In this document: positions 15,663 to 25,045 of the stretch, piece after piece | Layout: every line of letters begins with the position of its first letter | How positions within the stretch are numbered: position 1 is the first letter of the stretch | Assembly: GCA_045613125.1 (NCBI GenBank) | Contig: JAZLAM010000025.1 | Span: 1 to 55,186, forward strand | Source: JAFTYO01 sp045613125 | GTDB lineage: Bacteria > Pseudomonadota > Alphaproteobacteria > RF32 > CAG-239 | Direction of reading: 5' to 3' | Length of the DNA: 55,186 nt | Notes under the pieces: generated by a model | The model's database searches: none | What the model was told of the DNA's origin: nothing | What the model saw: only the letters and a program-made list of their open reading frames with translations | Program-made: the position numbers and the translations under genes

Positions 15663-18473
15663 TTATTCCGAAACGGTTTCAGGTTCTAATATTTCATCAT
15701 ATGATGTTTCATCAACATCAGGAACACTATCACCTAAAACTTCAGAACCGGTTTCATTTTCAAGTTCATCGTCATCACCGTCATCTGCATCAAGCCAAGT
15801 AACAGAAACAACTTTTTCATCATCAGATGTTCTAAATAAGATTACACCTTGAGTTTTACGACCGGCAACACGGATATCTTCAACCGGCATTCTGATAAGT
15901 TTTCCGCCATCGGTAACCATCATAATTTGGTTATCATTTTCAATCGGGAATGAACTTACAACTTCTTTGTTACGTGTTGACATTTCCATGTTGGCAATAC
16001 CTTGTCCGCCACGGCCTGTTACACGATATTCATAAGAAGATGAGCGTTTACCGTAACCGGTTGTTGTAACAGTTAAGATAAATTCTTCCAATTCTTGCAT
16101 TTTTGCAAAATCTTCAGCCGTTAACAATGATAATAAGCCTGTTTGTTCTGCGCTTACACAAGCTCCTTTACCAATTTCGGCTTCCATACGTTTAATTGCA
16201 GATGAAACTTTTAAGTATTCATCTCTTTGTTCAGCATTTGCAGAAATATGTTTCAACATTGACATAGAGATAACTTCGTCATTTGTACCAAGTTTAATAC
16301 CTCTTACACCTGTTGAATTACGTCCGACAAACACGCGAACATCGGTTACGGGGAATCTGATACATTTACCGCTTTTTGCCGCAAGCATCACATCATTATC
16401 TTCGGTACAAAGCATAACATTGACAAGTTTATCATCTTCATCAAGTTTCATGGCAATTTTACCATTTGACTGAACATTTACAAAATCCATCAAAGAGTTG
16501 CGACGAACGTTTCCTTGTGCTGTTGCAAACATAATGGAAAGATTTTTACAATCTTCCTCGTTTTCCGGAAGTTTCATGATTGTTGTAATATTTTCACCTT
16601 CATCAAGAGGTAATAAGTTAATAAACGGCTTACCCTTGGAGGTTGGAGAACCTAACGGAAGTTTATAAACCTTCATCTTATATACTAAGCCTTTTGAAGA
16701 GAAGAACAACACAGGTGTGTGTGTAGAAGACACAAACAGTCTGGTAACAAAATCTTCCTCTTTGGTTGCCATACCAGATTTTCCTTTACCGCCACGTTTT
16801 TGTGCTTTGTAAGCATTTAACGGAACACGTTTGATATATCCGGCTTCAGTAACTGTAACAACCATATCTTCACGCTGAATTAAAGATTCGATATCTGTAT
16901 CATATTCAATATCTTCAATTTTTGTTAATCTTGGAGTTGCATATTCTTCCTTAACGGCAACAAGTTCATCACGCATAATACCGTAAAGTTTTTCTCTGCT
17001 TGCCAAGATTGATAAAAATTCTTTAATATCTTCACCGATAGCTCTTAATTCTTCATGAATTTTATCTCTTTCCAAACCTGTCAAACGTTGCAATTTCAAA
17101 TCTAAAATTGCTTTTGCTTGCTCTTCTGATAAATTATAAAATCCACCTTCAACTTTGCGACCGGGTTCATCAATCAAATTAACCAAAGTTTCAACATCAC
17201 CGGCAGGCCAAGCTTTTGCAAGCAATGCATCTTTTGCTGCTTGCGGATTTGGAGCTGTTCTGATAAGCTCAATTACCGGGTCTAGGTTTTCAACTGCAAT
17301 AGCAAGACCTACCAACACATGAGCTCTGTCACGTGCTTTATTAAGCTTATAAATTGTTCTGCGACGGATTGTCTCTTCTCTAAACTCAATAAACGCACCG
17401 ATAATTTCTTTTAATGTAAGCATCATCGGACGCCCATGATTGATTGCAAGCATATTCATACCGAAACTGGTTTGTAACGGTGTGTATTTATAGAGTTGGT
17501 TTAACACCACATCTGCCTGAAAATCTTTTTTAATTTCGATAACAACGCGAACACCTTGTCTGTCAGATTCATCTCTGATATCAGATATGCCTTCAACACG
17601 TTTTTCTTTAACAAGCTCGGCAATACGTGTAACGAGTGCTGCCTTATTGACTTGATACGGAATTTCATGAACAATGATAGCTTCTTTATCTTTTCTAATT
17701 TCTTCAATTGTACATTTTGCACGCATCATAACAGAACCACGACCGGTTAAATATGCCGATTTTGCGCCACTTTGACCCAAAATCAAACCACCTGTCGGAA
17801 AATCCGGTCCGGGAACAATGTTTATTAAATCCTCAGGTGTAATATTCGGATTGTCGATATATGCGCAACAAGCGTCAATAACTTCACCTAAGTTATGTGG
17901 AGGCATATTTGTTGCCATACCTACGGCAATACCATTTGAACCGTTTACCAGCAAGTTAGGATAACGAGCAGGAAGGACAGTTGGTTCTTGAACACTTTCA
18001 TCATAGTTTGGCATAAAGTCTACAGTGTCATATTCTATATCTTCAATGAGCTTATGAGCAACTTTAGCAAGCCTTGCTTCTGTATAACGCATAGCAGCGG
18101 CGCCGTCGCCATCCATAGAACCGAAGTTACCTTGACCGTCGACAAGAGGCAAACGCATCGAAAACGGCTGAGCCATTCTGACCATGGCTTCATAGACGGA
18201 ACTGTCACCATGAGGATGATATTTACCCAAAACTTCACCCACGATACGGGCAGATTTACGGTAAGGCTTTGTACAATCATATCCACTTTCGTACATTGCG
18301 TAAATAATGCGACGATGAACCGGTTTCAAACCGTCTCTGACATCAGGCAAAGCACGAGATACAATCACACTCATGGCATAATCAAGGTATGATTTGCGCA
18401 TTTCTTCCGTTATCATTGTCGGTGTAATATTTTCATCTACACTTGGCACAACCGAATTTTCTAATTCTTCCAT
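15663..18473 (-). CDS. gyrA: DNA gyrase subunit A
   Basis: This is the breakage-reunion subunit of gyrase. The catalytic tyrosine is Tyr130 in AMRYTEARL, and the GyrA box (QKRGGKGKSG) that marks gyrase rather than topoisomerase IV is present ahead of the six-bladed C-terminal domain. The quinolone-resistance region reads KYHPHGDSSVYE, i.e. Ser91 and Glu95 at the positions of E. coli Ser83 and Asp87. The C-terminal domain has an insertion around EQRDEYLKVSS and ends in a long acidic tail rich in Asp and Glu. At 936 residues it is somewhat longer than the usual 830-900. Confidence 0.97.
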   Translation of the reverse strand: MEELENSVVPSVDENITPTMITEEMRKSYLDYAMSVIVSRALPDVRDGLKPVHRRIIYAMYESGYDCTKPYRKSARIVGEVLGKYHPHGDSSVYEAMVRMAQPFSMRLPLVDGQGNFGSMDGDGAAAMRYTEARLAKVAHKLIEDIEYDTVDFMPNYDESVQEPTVLPARYPNLLVNGSNGIAVGMATNMPPHNLGEVIDACCAYIDNPNITPEDLINIVPGPDFPTGGLILGQSGAKSAYLTGRGSVMMRAKCTIEEIRKDKEAIIVHEIPYQVNKAALVTRIAELVKEKRVEGISDIRDESDRQGVRVVIEIKKDFQADVVLNQLYKYTPLQTSFGMNMLAINHGRPMMLTLKEIIGAFIEFREETIRRRTIYKLNKARDRAHVLVGLAIAVENLDPVIELIRTAPNPQAAKDALLAKAWPAGDVETLVNLIDEPGRKVEGGFYNLSEEQAKAILDLKLQRLTGLERDKIHEELRAIGEDIKEFLSILASREKLYGIMRDELVAVKEEYATPRLTKIEDIEYDTDIESLIQREDMVVTVTEAGYIKRVPLNAYKAQKRGGKGKSGMATKEEDFVTRLFVSSTHTPVLFFSSKGLVYKMKVYKLPLGSPTSKGKPFINLLPLDEGENITTIMKLPENEEDCKNLSIMFATAQGNVRRNSLMDFVNVQSNGKIAMKLDEDDKLVNVMLCTEDNDVMLAAKSGKCIRFPVTDVRVFVGRNSTGVRGIKLGTNDEVISMSMLKHISANAEQRDEYLKVSSAIKRMEAEIGKGACVSAEQTGLLSLLTAEDFAKMQELEEFILTVTTTGYGKRSSSYEYRVTGRGGQGIANMEMSTRNKEVVSSFPIENDNQIMMVTDGGKLIRMPVEDIRVAGRKTQGVILFRTSDDEKVVSVTWLDADDGDDDELENETGSEVLGDSVPDVDETSYDEILEPETVSE

Positions 18474-18856
18474 TTTTATTTCCTTTTATATTTTCAACTG
18501 TCGCAAATTTACCAAATTTGATAAAAAATTTAAATTTTTTTTTAATTTTTATACCCACAAAAAAAGCCATTTTCTTCTCTATGAGCCAAAAAACAGCCTT
18601 AAAATCGATTTTTGCATTTTAAATGCTTAAATAGTTAATAATTATATCTCAAATAAAATGAATAATAATTAATTGTTTGATACCTATACGTTTTCTTAAT
18701 GAAAAATAGGCACAATTTTGTTATATTTTTTTAACAAACAAGAATCGCTAAAAGCTGTTTATTTACAATGGTTTCAAGCAGTTTTTTTGATGTTTTTTAC
18801 ATTTTATCCTTTCTTCTAACTATTTGAAAAATAACAAAATGCAATATAATTACAGT

Positions 18857-18947
18857 ATAAATATATCAAGAGCCTAACAACAAATTATAGGGCTATAAGA
18901 CACGTAACATCTAAAAATACCCTCTCGTTTTACGTGAGGGTATTTTT
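18857..18947 (+). ncRNA. Candidate small RNA ending in a strong terminator
   Basis: TTGAAA and TATAAT, about 15 bases apart, lie just upstream (about 18824-18850). The roughly 90-nt segment behind them has AGCC...GGCT complementarity and then a perfect 12-bp terminator stem. No ORF with a ribosome-binding site fits. The same hairpin could instead terminate the minus-strand gene ending at 18991 only in reverse order, which is unlikely because it lies downstream of that gene's stop. Confidence 0.3.
18913..18947. terminator. Perfect 12-bp terminator hairpin
   Basis: AAAAATACCCTC pairs with GAGGGTATTTTT. The A and T runs make it usable in both directions: for the lptB-GNAT operon on the minus strand and for the candidate RNA on the plus strand. 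Confidence 0.8.
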
Positions 18948-18990
18948 ACATCCGGGAACTTACTTACAACCAAACACTAAAATATCGTTC

Positions 18991-19530
18991 TCATTTTGCA
19001 AGCATCGTATTTATCCAAACTCGCTTTTTTTCTTTATTTGTAAATTGTATAGGTTCATCCTCAAAACCTCCAAATTCTGCCATAACTTTTTTTATTGTGT
19101 TATACGATGCCACATTTTTAGCATTACACGTTACTAAAACCTTTTCAAGTCTTAAAATTTTGCGAGCATATTCACAACAAAGTTTTAATCCGGCACTGGC
19201 AAATCCTTTTCTTCTTGCTGAAGGTATAATATAATAAGCAATGTTACCACCTTCTTTTTTCAAATTTTCGGTCAAGCTGTGGCGCAAATCGAATATTCCT
19301 ACAAATTTATCATTATCAATCAACCATAATTTTGTAGATGCGACATATCCTTCCTTCAAACCTATACCTAACCTGTTGTTTTCGCAATCTAGATTATAAT
19401 CTTCAAAATTATCATAATTTAAGCCATTTTTCATTGATAATATATCATATGGCGTAGGGTTGGTTTTTAATTCCTCCAAGCCTTCCTGAAAAGATTTCCA
19501 ATATTTTTCTTCCGGTAAAATAAGTTTCAT
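18991..19530 (-). CDS. GNAT-family N-acetyltransferase
   Basis: The core shows GNIAYYIIPSARRKGFAS, the acetyl-CoA-binding strand 4/helix 3 element with an Arg-Arg-Lys-Gly loop, then LVTCNAKNVASYNTIKK, the usual strand 5 Asn-x3-Ser motif of RimJ-like acetyltransferases. The ATG at 19530 is preferred over an upstream start at 19572: AGAGG stands seven bases before it and it avoids overlap with lptB. This gives 179 residues. It is the last gene of the kdsD-lptCA-lptB group. The substrate is unknown. Confidence 0.8.
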   Translation of the reverse strand: MKLILPEEKYWKSFQEGLEELKTNPTPYDILSMKNGLNYDNFEDYNLDCENNRLGIGLKEGYVASTKLWLIDNDKFVGIFDLRHSLTENLKKEGGNIAYYIIPSARRKGFASAGLKLCCEYARKILRLEKVLVTCNAKNVASYNTIKKVMAEFGGFEDEPIQFTNKEKKRVWINTMLAK

Positions 19531-19552
19531 ATCATAACCTCTATTCCAATCA

Positions 19553-20296
19553 TTACATAGAAAAGTTATCACCTAAATATACTTTTCTTACTTCTTTGCT
19601 AGCAACAATTTCTTCCGGAGTACCTTCCATCAATACAGTTCCACCATGTAATATATATGCACGATCTATAATATCCAATGTTTCCCTAACATTATGATCT
19701 GTTATCAACACCCCTAACCCACGATTTTTTAATTGAGATACCAATGAACGTATTTCACCTACTGCAATAGGGTCAATACCGGCTAATGGTTCATCTAAAA
19801 GAATAAAATCAGGATCACTTGCTAAAGCCCTTGCAATTTCCAATCGTCTTCTTTCTCCACCGGATAAAGCAATAGCCGGAGATTTCCGTAAATGAGAAAT
19901 TGAAAATTCATTTAACAATTCTTCAAGTTTGTTTTCTCTTTTATTTTCATCTTCTTCTACAATTTCTAAAATAGCCTTAATATTATCTTCAACACTTAAA
20001 GCTCTAAAAATTGATGCTTCTTGAGGCAGATACCCTATTCCCATACGTGCTCTACGATACATCGGCATATTGGTTATATCTTCACCATTTATATGAACGT
20101 CACCATAATCCGGTGTAATAAGACCTGTTACGCAGTAAAAACAAGTGGTTTTACCAGCTCCATTCGGTCCTAATAAACCGACAGCCTCACCTCTTTTTAC
20201 ATGTAATGATACATTTTTCAATACTGTACGATTTTTATATTTTTTTCCGATATTGAAAATTTCCAATATACAGTCTTCATTATTGTTTCTTTTCAT
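19553..20296 (-). CDS. lptB: LPS export ABC transporter ATP-binding protein LptB
   Basis: LptB is the cytoplasmic ATPase of LptB2FG, which extracts LPS from the inner membrane. Walker A is GPNGAGKT (43-50), the Q-loop is at YLPQEASIF (89-97), the signature is LSGGERRR (144-151), Walker B is FILLDEP (164-170) and the switch His is in ITDHNVRE. The PQEASIFR segment is characteristic of LptB. It overlaps the fused lptCA gene by 17 bp, showing tight coupling. Confidence 0.96.
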   Translation of the reverse strand: MKRNNNEDCILEIFNIGKKYKNRTVLKNVSLHVKRGEAVGLLGPNGAGKTTCFYCVTGLITPDYGDVHINGEDITNMPMYRRARMGIGYLPQEASIFRALSVEDNIKAILEIVEEDENKRENKLEELLNEFSISHLRKSPAIALSGGERRRLEIARALASDPDFILLDEPLAGIDPIAVGEIRSLVSQLKNRGLGVLITDHNVRETLDIIDRAYILHGGTVLMEGTPEEIVASKEVRKVYLGDNFSM

Positions 20297-21356
20297 ATTT
20301 ATTCCTTTTCAATGCACCACCTTTAATGACGCCAGACACTCTATTTTTATCATCAGAATCTGTTAATATTCTACTCACTGATGTGCTCAAATTTGTAATA
20401 GCTTTTTGTCCGTAAATAATGTTTCCGTCTTTTTCCAGAGAAACATTTTTCTGCAATTCTATTTCAGATTTTTCGGGATTATAAATTGCATATTGTCCTT
20501 TAGCAATTCCGTCTTTAGTTTCAACTTTTACATTACCAAAAGCTTCAAGTTTCTTAATTTTTATTCCATCTTTTTCAACTAAATTAACTGTTATAATATC
20601 AGCAAATAAGACACTTTTTAATGTTTTTATTTTAACATCTCCTTCAGCTTTCAACCTGTTTTTATTTTTGTAGAATTTAATTATTTTACAAGCTGTTAGC
20701 TCACCATCTTGATTTATAACTTTAGAATCCCCTGTTAATATTAATAATTCTTCTTTTTGATGATATTCAAAACCCTGTGCCCATAACTTTCCCCAAGAAC
20801 CAAACGCATAAATATCATTATTGCCATATCCTAATGATTTGTTAAAATCATATTCAGCACTTTGTGTTAAAACAGTTGACCCTTCAGTATAAACTGCTTT
20901 TAAATCATTCTGTAATTTTATATGGGATTTTTCTTGGTTATAAAAACCAACTTTTGCTTCCATATTAATCATATCACCTTTTTTTCCTATAGCAAGGCTA
21001 CCCTTAGGATTAATAATTTTCACCTCTTTAGAATTTTCTGGCATTTCATCTAAACTATCGGCTGTAAAAATACTAATTTTGTTGTCGCTATCCGTAATTG
21101 AAAAAGTAGTTTTTTCAATATGAAGTTTTTCTAACTCTCCCTCTTTAGGGATCGTAATATCATTCTTCAGACTAATAGTTTCATTTTTTAACGATGGAAA
21201 TATGATTATAAAACCTATTATAACAGCTGCAACAGAGGGCATAATAATTTTAGCCATACGCAACATACGTTCTCTTTCGCTTATTTTACTTTCTAAACGA
21301 TCAGAAAACGGTCTTTTCCCGTTAAAAAATTCATCTATCTTACGAACATCAACCAA
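20280..21356 (-). CDS. LptC-LptA fusion protein (LPS periplasmic bridge)
   Basis: The 358-residue product has a cytoplasmic N-terminus, one TM helix at about 36-54, an LptC-like periplasmic domain to about 210 (ADSLDEMPENSKEV, then AEYDF), and an LptA/OstA-like domain at about 210-345 (LKAEGDVKI, FGNVKVETKDGIAKGQYAIY, then IYGQKAI). No separate lptA lies between it and lptB, where the gene normally sits. The start is TTG, placed directly behind the kdsD stop (TAATTG), with AGGAG eight bases upstream inside kdsD. The fusion would link the first two beta-jellyrolls of the LPS bridge covalently. Confidence 0.75.
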   Translation of the reverse strand: MVDVRKIDEFFNGKRPFSDRLESKISERERMLRMAKIIMPSVAAVIIGFIIIFPSLKNETISLKNDITIPKEGELEKLHIEKTTFSITDSDNKISIFTADSLDEMPENSKEVKIINPKGSLAIGKKGDMINMEAKVGFYNQEKSHIKLQNDLKAVYTEGSTVLTQSAEYDFNKSLGYGNNDIYAFGSWGKLWAQGFEYHQKEELLILTGDSKVINQDGELTACKIIKFYKNKNRLKAEGDVKIKTLKSVLFADIITVNLVEKDGIKIKKLEAFGNVKVETKDGIAKGQYAIYNPEKSEIELQKNVSLEKDGNIIYGQKAITNLSTSVSRILTDSDDKNRVSGVIKGGALKRNKYEKKQ

Positions 21357-22322
21357 TTAGGCAACTCCTGCACGTAAACAATCATGAATATGAATCACTC
21401 CTAACGGTTTTTTATCCTTGACAGCAAATAAATTTGTAATACCATTTCCTGTATTATTCATTGTATATACAGCTTCGGCGGCCAACACATCAGGGCTAAT
21501 CGTTTTAGGATTTACGCTCATTATTGTTGTAACTTTTTCTGTTATCAGCTCAGGAGATAATTTACGACGCAAATCGCCATCTGTAATCATACCGATTAAT
21601 TCGCCATTACCGTTTACTACACCCACGCATCCCAACATTTTTGAAGACATCTCTATTAAAGCTTCTTGCATAATAGCATTATCTTTAACAATAGGCATTT
21701 CACTGCCTGTATGCATTAAGTCTGAAACTTTACATAAAATAGCGCCTAGTTTTCCTCCTGGATGACGTTGTTTATAATCATTTGCAGAAAAGCCTCTCCT
21801 CTCCATTAACGCAACAGCTAAAATATCTCCCATAACAAGTGTCGCTGTTGTTGAAGATGTAGGAGCTAATCCTAACGGACACGCTTCACCTATATTCGGT
21901 AAAGCTAACAACAAATCAGCACTTTTACCTAATGAACTTTCAGGATTTTTAGTCATAGCTATAAGAGGTATAGCATAACGCTTGCAATAATTCAAAATAT
22001 CAGAAAGTTCTTTTGATTCACCACCATTAGAAATGGCAATTACAACATCTTTATCTGTTACCATACCTAAATCACCATGGCTTGCTTCCCCTGGATGTAT
22101 GAAAAATGATGGAGTACCTGTAGACGCTAATGTTGCAGCTATTTTACGAGCAATATGCCCGGATTTTCCCATTCCAGTGACGATAACTCTTCCATTACAA
22201 TTTTCCATTAAATCAAGTGCTTTTGACAATGTTTCATCAAGCTTGCTTTCCATAACGCGTAATGCTTCAATTTCTTTGTTAATTGTTTCTTTTGCAGCAA
22301 TAATATCTTTATTTTCCGTCAT
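21357..22322 (-). CDS. kdsD: D-arabinose 5-phosphate isomerase (KdsD/KpsF type)
   Basis: The enzyme converts ribulose 5-phosphate to arabinose 5-phosphate, the first step to Kdo for LPS. A SIS domain (GRVIVTGMGKSGHIARKIAA, then FFIHPGEASHGDLGM and SNGGESKEL) is followed by two CBS domains (about 200-321) ending with GVIHIHDCLRAG. The ATG at 22322 is chosen because GGAG lies seven bases before it; an upstream start at 22355 has none. At 321 residues it has normal length. It heads kdsD-lptCA-lptB. Confidence 0.95.
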   Translation of the reverse strand: MTENKDIIAAKETINKEIEALRVMESKLDETLSKALDLMENCNGRVIVTGMGKSGHIARKIAATLASTGTPSFFIHPGEASHGDLGMVTDKDVVIAISNGGESKELSDILNYCKRYAIPLIAMTKNPESSLGKSADLLLALPNIGEACPLGLAPTSSTTATLVMGDILAVALMERRGFSANDYKQRHPGGKLGAILCKVSDLMHTGSEMPIVKDNAIMQEALIEMSSKMLGCVGVVNGNGELIGMITDGDLRRKLSPELITEKVTTIMSVNPKTISPDVLAAEAVYTMNNTGNGITNLFAVKDKKPLGVIHIHDCLRAGVA

Positions 22323-22427
22323 AAAAAATCTCCAGTAATCAAAAATAGTTAGCACATATATGAAAATCTATATTTTTTATAATTAAATGGCAAGATTTTT
22401 TTGATGATTGACAACAATTATAATCTC

Positions 22428-22877
22428 TTATTTTTCATTCCAATATCCGTTTACATCTTGTTGCCAATAATGAAGTTCTACATTTAATAATTTAAGCTCT
22501 TTCCATATAGTTCTAGCCTGTGTCAAACTATCTTGGCTATTGCCATCAAAAATATTAAAAACTCTTTCATATTTAGAAATATCCGATATATTAATATCAG
22601 CACCATCAACCAAAAACAAAAATGTTGCGTTGTTAGGGGTATTATCATCAGCACTTAAAAATATAGGCTGTAAATCAGACATACCATCTTTAGTTGTCCC
22701 ATGAGGTAAAAAAGCTTCTTCCGAATATGTCCATAATAAAGAATTTAAAAAATCTAATCTTGGTTCTGTTCCAACTTTTACCTTAATTTTTTTATCTGTT
22801 GAATATGCTTTTTCCAAAAGCTTCGGCAATACATCTTCTAATGTTTGTCTTTGCAAATGATAAAAATCAACTCTCAT
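22428..22877 (-). CDS. holC: DNA polymerase III chi subunit
   Basis: The 149 residues start MRVDFYHLQ, the typical opening of HolC, and contain a Lys-Val-x-Val-Gly strand, LDFLNSLLWTYSEEAFLPHG and FLFLVDGADI, the usual LW(T/S)x3-xFLPHG block. Chi links the clamp loader to SSB at the replication fork. In many genomes holC follows pepA; here it follows degP by 15 bp and is separated from pepA by 13 kb. Confidence 0.9.
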   Translation of the reverse strand: MRVDFYHLQRQTLEDVLPKLLEKAYSTDKKIKVKVGTEPRLDFLNSLLWTYSEEAFLPHGTTKDGMSDLQPIFLSADDNTPNNATFLFLVDGADINISDISKYERVFNIFDGNSQDSLTQARTIWKELKLLNVELHYWQQDVNGYWNEK

Positions 22878-22892
22878 ATCTTTGGCCTTACA

Positions 22893-24167
22893 TTATAAAT
22901 TTACTTCAACAAAATAAGATGTATTATTTGCGTCTTTCATATCAAAGCGTAGTTTATCTCTATTTATGCTAGCATCAAAAATGCTAAATCTTAAATCAAC
23001 AGTGCTTGAAATATTTTTATTATTTATTTTTATAATTTTATCTCCAACATTAACACCTTTTGAAACAAGATCCGATTGTTTATCCAATCCGGTTATAGTC
23101 AAATCTTTGATATAAGCCTTTAGTTCGGGATAGTACTCCCCGTTTTGTGTACTTGTATTTGATACAATTTTCTTAACTTGTTCTTTTTCTAGTTTTACGA
23201 TAACTTTTTTATTTAATATTTCACCATCTCGCCATATTGTTAATTCTATCTCTGTATCTGGCTGTATCATAGAAATTTTATAAGAAAAATCTTTTATAGA
23301 TTGTAACGTTTCTGAATTTAATTTCGTTATAACATCTCCTAATTTTAACCCATTTTCCTCTACTAACTGTTCATCAAGCAAAGATGTAATAGCTAAACCT
23401 ACTACATTATCTTTTGTAACAGCTTTTTTCACTTCTATTCCCAACCAACTTCTTTCTACTTTTCCTTTTTTTTGTAGTTGATTAATCACATATATAGCAT
23501 CATTTGAAGGAAGAGAAAAACCTACTCCAACACTGTTTCCAGAATTAGAAAATATGGCCGTATTTATACCTATAACCTCTCCAGAAACATTAAACAACGG
23601 ACCTCCGGAATTTCCCTGATTTATGGAAGCATCAGTTTGCAAATAATTGTTATATGGACTATCACCTATATCCCTTGCTTTAGCAGAAATTATACCGGAT
23701 GTCACACTACTCCCGAGGCCAAATGGATTTCCTATTGCTAAAACCCAATCGCCTGTTCGAACCTTATCGGAATCTCCAAAAACAACAGAGAGCAATTCTT
23801 CTTCCGATTCTACTTTGATCAGAGCAATATCTGTTTTATTATCATATCCTACAAGCGATGCTTTATAAATATTACCTTTAGAATCTATAACCGAAATTTT
23901 ATCTGCTTTTTCAATCACATGATAATTGGTAACGATATATCCCTTTGTATCAACAACAAAACCTGAGCCTAATGTTTCATGATTAGTGTCTTCAAAAATC
24001 AAACTATCTGAAACATTTGGTAAATCATCAACTTGTTTAACTTCTGTCGATATATTTACAACCATAGGCATCAATTCTTCAACCAATGGAGCAAATGAAG
24101 TTTGTGAATTTGCTTCAAATGAAAATGCTGTTAAACAGCATAAAAGCGTAAATTTTTTCAAGTTCAT
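22893..24167 (-). CDS. Periplasmic Deg/HtrA serine protease
   Basis: A signal peptide (residues 1-20, Phe-Glu-Ala-Asn cleavage area) is followed by a trypsin-like domain with the complete triad: His83 (VTNYHVIEKAD), Asp113 (KTDIALIKVE) and Ser187 (QGNSGGP). Two PDZ domains follow (about 240-330 and 340-424; the second is short). Such proteases degrade misfolded envelope proteins. The ATG directly abuts the hflC stop (TAGATG), so it is cotranslated with hflK-hflC. DegP or DegQ cannot be told apart by eye. Confidence 0.93.
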   Translation of the reverse strand: MNLKKFTLLCCLTAFSFEANSQTSFAPLVEELMPMVVNISTEVKQVDDLPNVSDSLIFEDTNHETLGSGFVVDTKGYIVTNYHVIEKADKISVIDSKGNIYKASLVGYDNKTDIALIKVESEEELLSVVFGDSDKVRTGDWVLAIGNPFGLGSSVTSGIISAKARDIGDSPYNNYLQTDASINQGNSGGPLFNVSGEVIGINTAIFSNSGNSVGVGFSLPSNDAIYVINQLQKKGKVERSWLGIEVKKAVTKDNVVGLAITSLLDEQLVEENGLKLGDVITKLNSETLQSIKDFSYKISMIQPDTEIELTIWRDGEILNKKVIVKLEKEQVKKIVSNTSTQNGEYYPELKAYIKDLTITGLDKQSDLVSKGVNVGDKIIKINNKNISSTVDLRFSIFDASINRDKLRFDMKDANNTSYFVEVNL

Positions 24168-25031
24168 CTATTTTATCACACCATTAAAATATTTAAAAAA
24201 TTCAGAATCCGGAGCTAATACAAAAGAATTTTTATCCTTAAAAGATTTTCGATAAGCTTCTAATGAACGATAAAATGCATAAAAATCTGCATCTGCATTA
24301 GCCGCTTTATTCCAAATTTGTGTTGCTTCATTATCACCCTCACCTTTGATAATCTGTGATTGTTTTTCAGCTTCAGCAACAATAATTGTACTTTCTTTAT
24401 CTGCTGTTGCTCTTATCTGTTGAGCTATTTGTTGTCCTTGAGCTCTAAACTCTTTTGCATCACGCTCACGTTCAGCTTTCATACGGTCATTAATTGCTTG
24501 TAACACCTCTAACGGTAAATCTGCTCTTCTTATACGAACCTCAGCCACATTCACACCTATCTGCTTAGCATCATATTTAACAGCCGCACTAATATCAGCC
24601 ATTATTTCGGCACGTTTTTCTGAAAGCAATTCTTGTAAAGTTATACGACCTAAAACTTTACGCACAGAAGAGTTTACAATTTCTTCCAATTTGCTTCTGG
24701 CTTGCGTTTCAGTCCTTACTGTTTGATAAAATTTTAAAGGATCTACAATTCTGTATCTTGTAAAACTATCAACATCCAAACGTTTTTTATCATTCAGCAC
24801 TATTTCTTGCGCCGGAGGATCCAAATTAAGTAAACGAGTATCATAAAATACAACATGTTGAATAAACGGAAGCTTAAATTTTAAACCGGCTTTTTTAACA
24901 ACCCTTACCGGTTCACCAAACTGTAAAACAATTGCTTGCTCTGTTTGATGAACTATATATAAAGATGATAACAAGGTGAAAACAATTGCTAGAGCTACAA
25001 ATCCCACAGTATATAAAATTTTATTTTTCAT
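24168..25031 (-). CDS. hflC: HflC, modulator of FtsH protease
   Basis: A single N-terminal TM helix (about 6-25) is followed by an SPFH/band 7 domain (VHQTEQAIVLQFGEPVRV, then GLKFKLPF and VFYDTRLLNLD) and the long helix rich in Ala/Glu/Arg (ERERDAKEFRAQGQQIAQQI). HflK and HflC form a cage around FtsH in the inner membrane. The ATG at 25031 has AAGGA seven bases upstream. An ATG at 25046 overlapping the hflK stop lacks one, so the shorter start is preferred (287 residues). Confidence 0.95.
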   Translation of the reverse strand: MKNKILYTVGFVALAIVFTLLSSLYIVHQTEQAIVLQFGEPVRVVKKAGLKFKLPFIQHVVFYDTRLLNLDPPAQEIVLNDKKRLDVDSFTRYRIVDPLKFYQTVRTETQARSKLEEIVNSSVRKVLGRITLQELLSEKRAEIMADISAAVKYDAKQIGVNVAEVRIRRADLPLEVLQAINDRMKAERERDAKEFRAQGQQIAQQIRATADKESTIIVAEAEKQSQIIKGEGDNEATQIWNKAANADADFYAFYRSLEAYRKSFKDKNSFVLAPDSEFFKYFNGVIK

Positions 25032-25045
25032 ATCAAAATCCTTCA

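Larger units (their letters stand above)
18474..18990. other. AT-rich intergenic region upstream of gyrA
   Basis: About 515 bp with no convincing protein gene. It should carry the gyrA promoter on the minus strand, but no good -35/-10 pair stands out. It also holds an imperfect hairpin (CCTAT...ATAGG, about 18681-18708) and, at the right end, a promoter-like sequence followed by a strong terminator (see the candidate RNA). Confidence 0.5.

Noticed and set aside
17988..18392. A 134-codon plus-strand frame inside gyrA
   Set aside because: Antisense shadow of the conserved gyrA coding sequence.
18681..18708. Imperfect hairpin upstream of gyrA
   Set aside because: It has a bulge, no T run and no linked gene; nothing supports a function.
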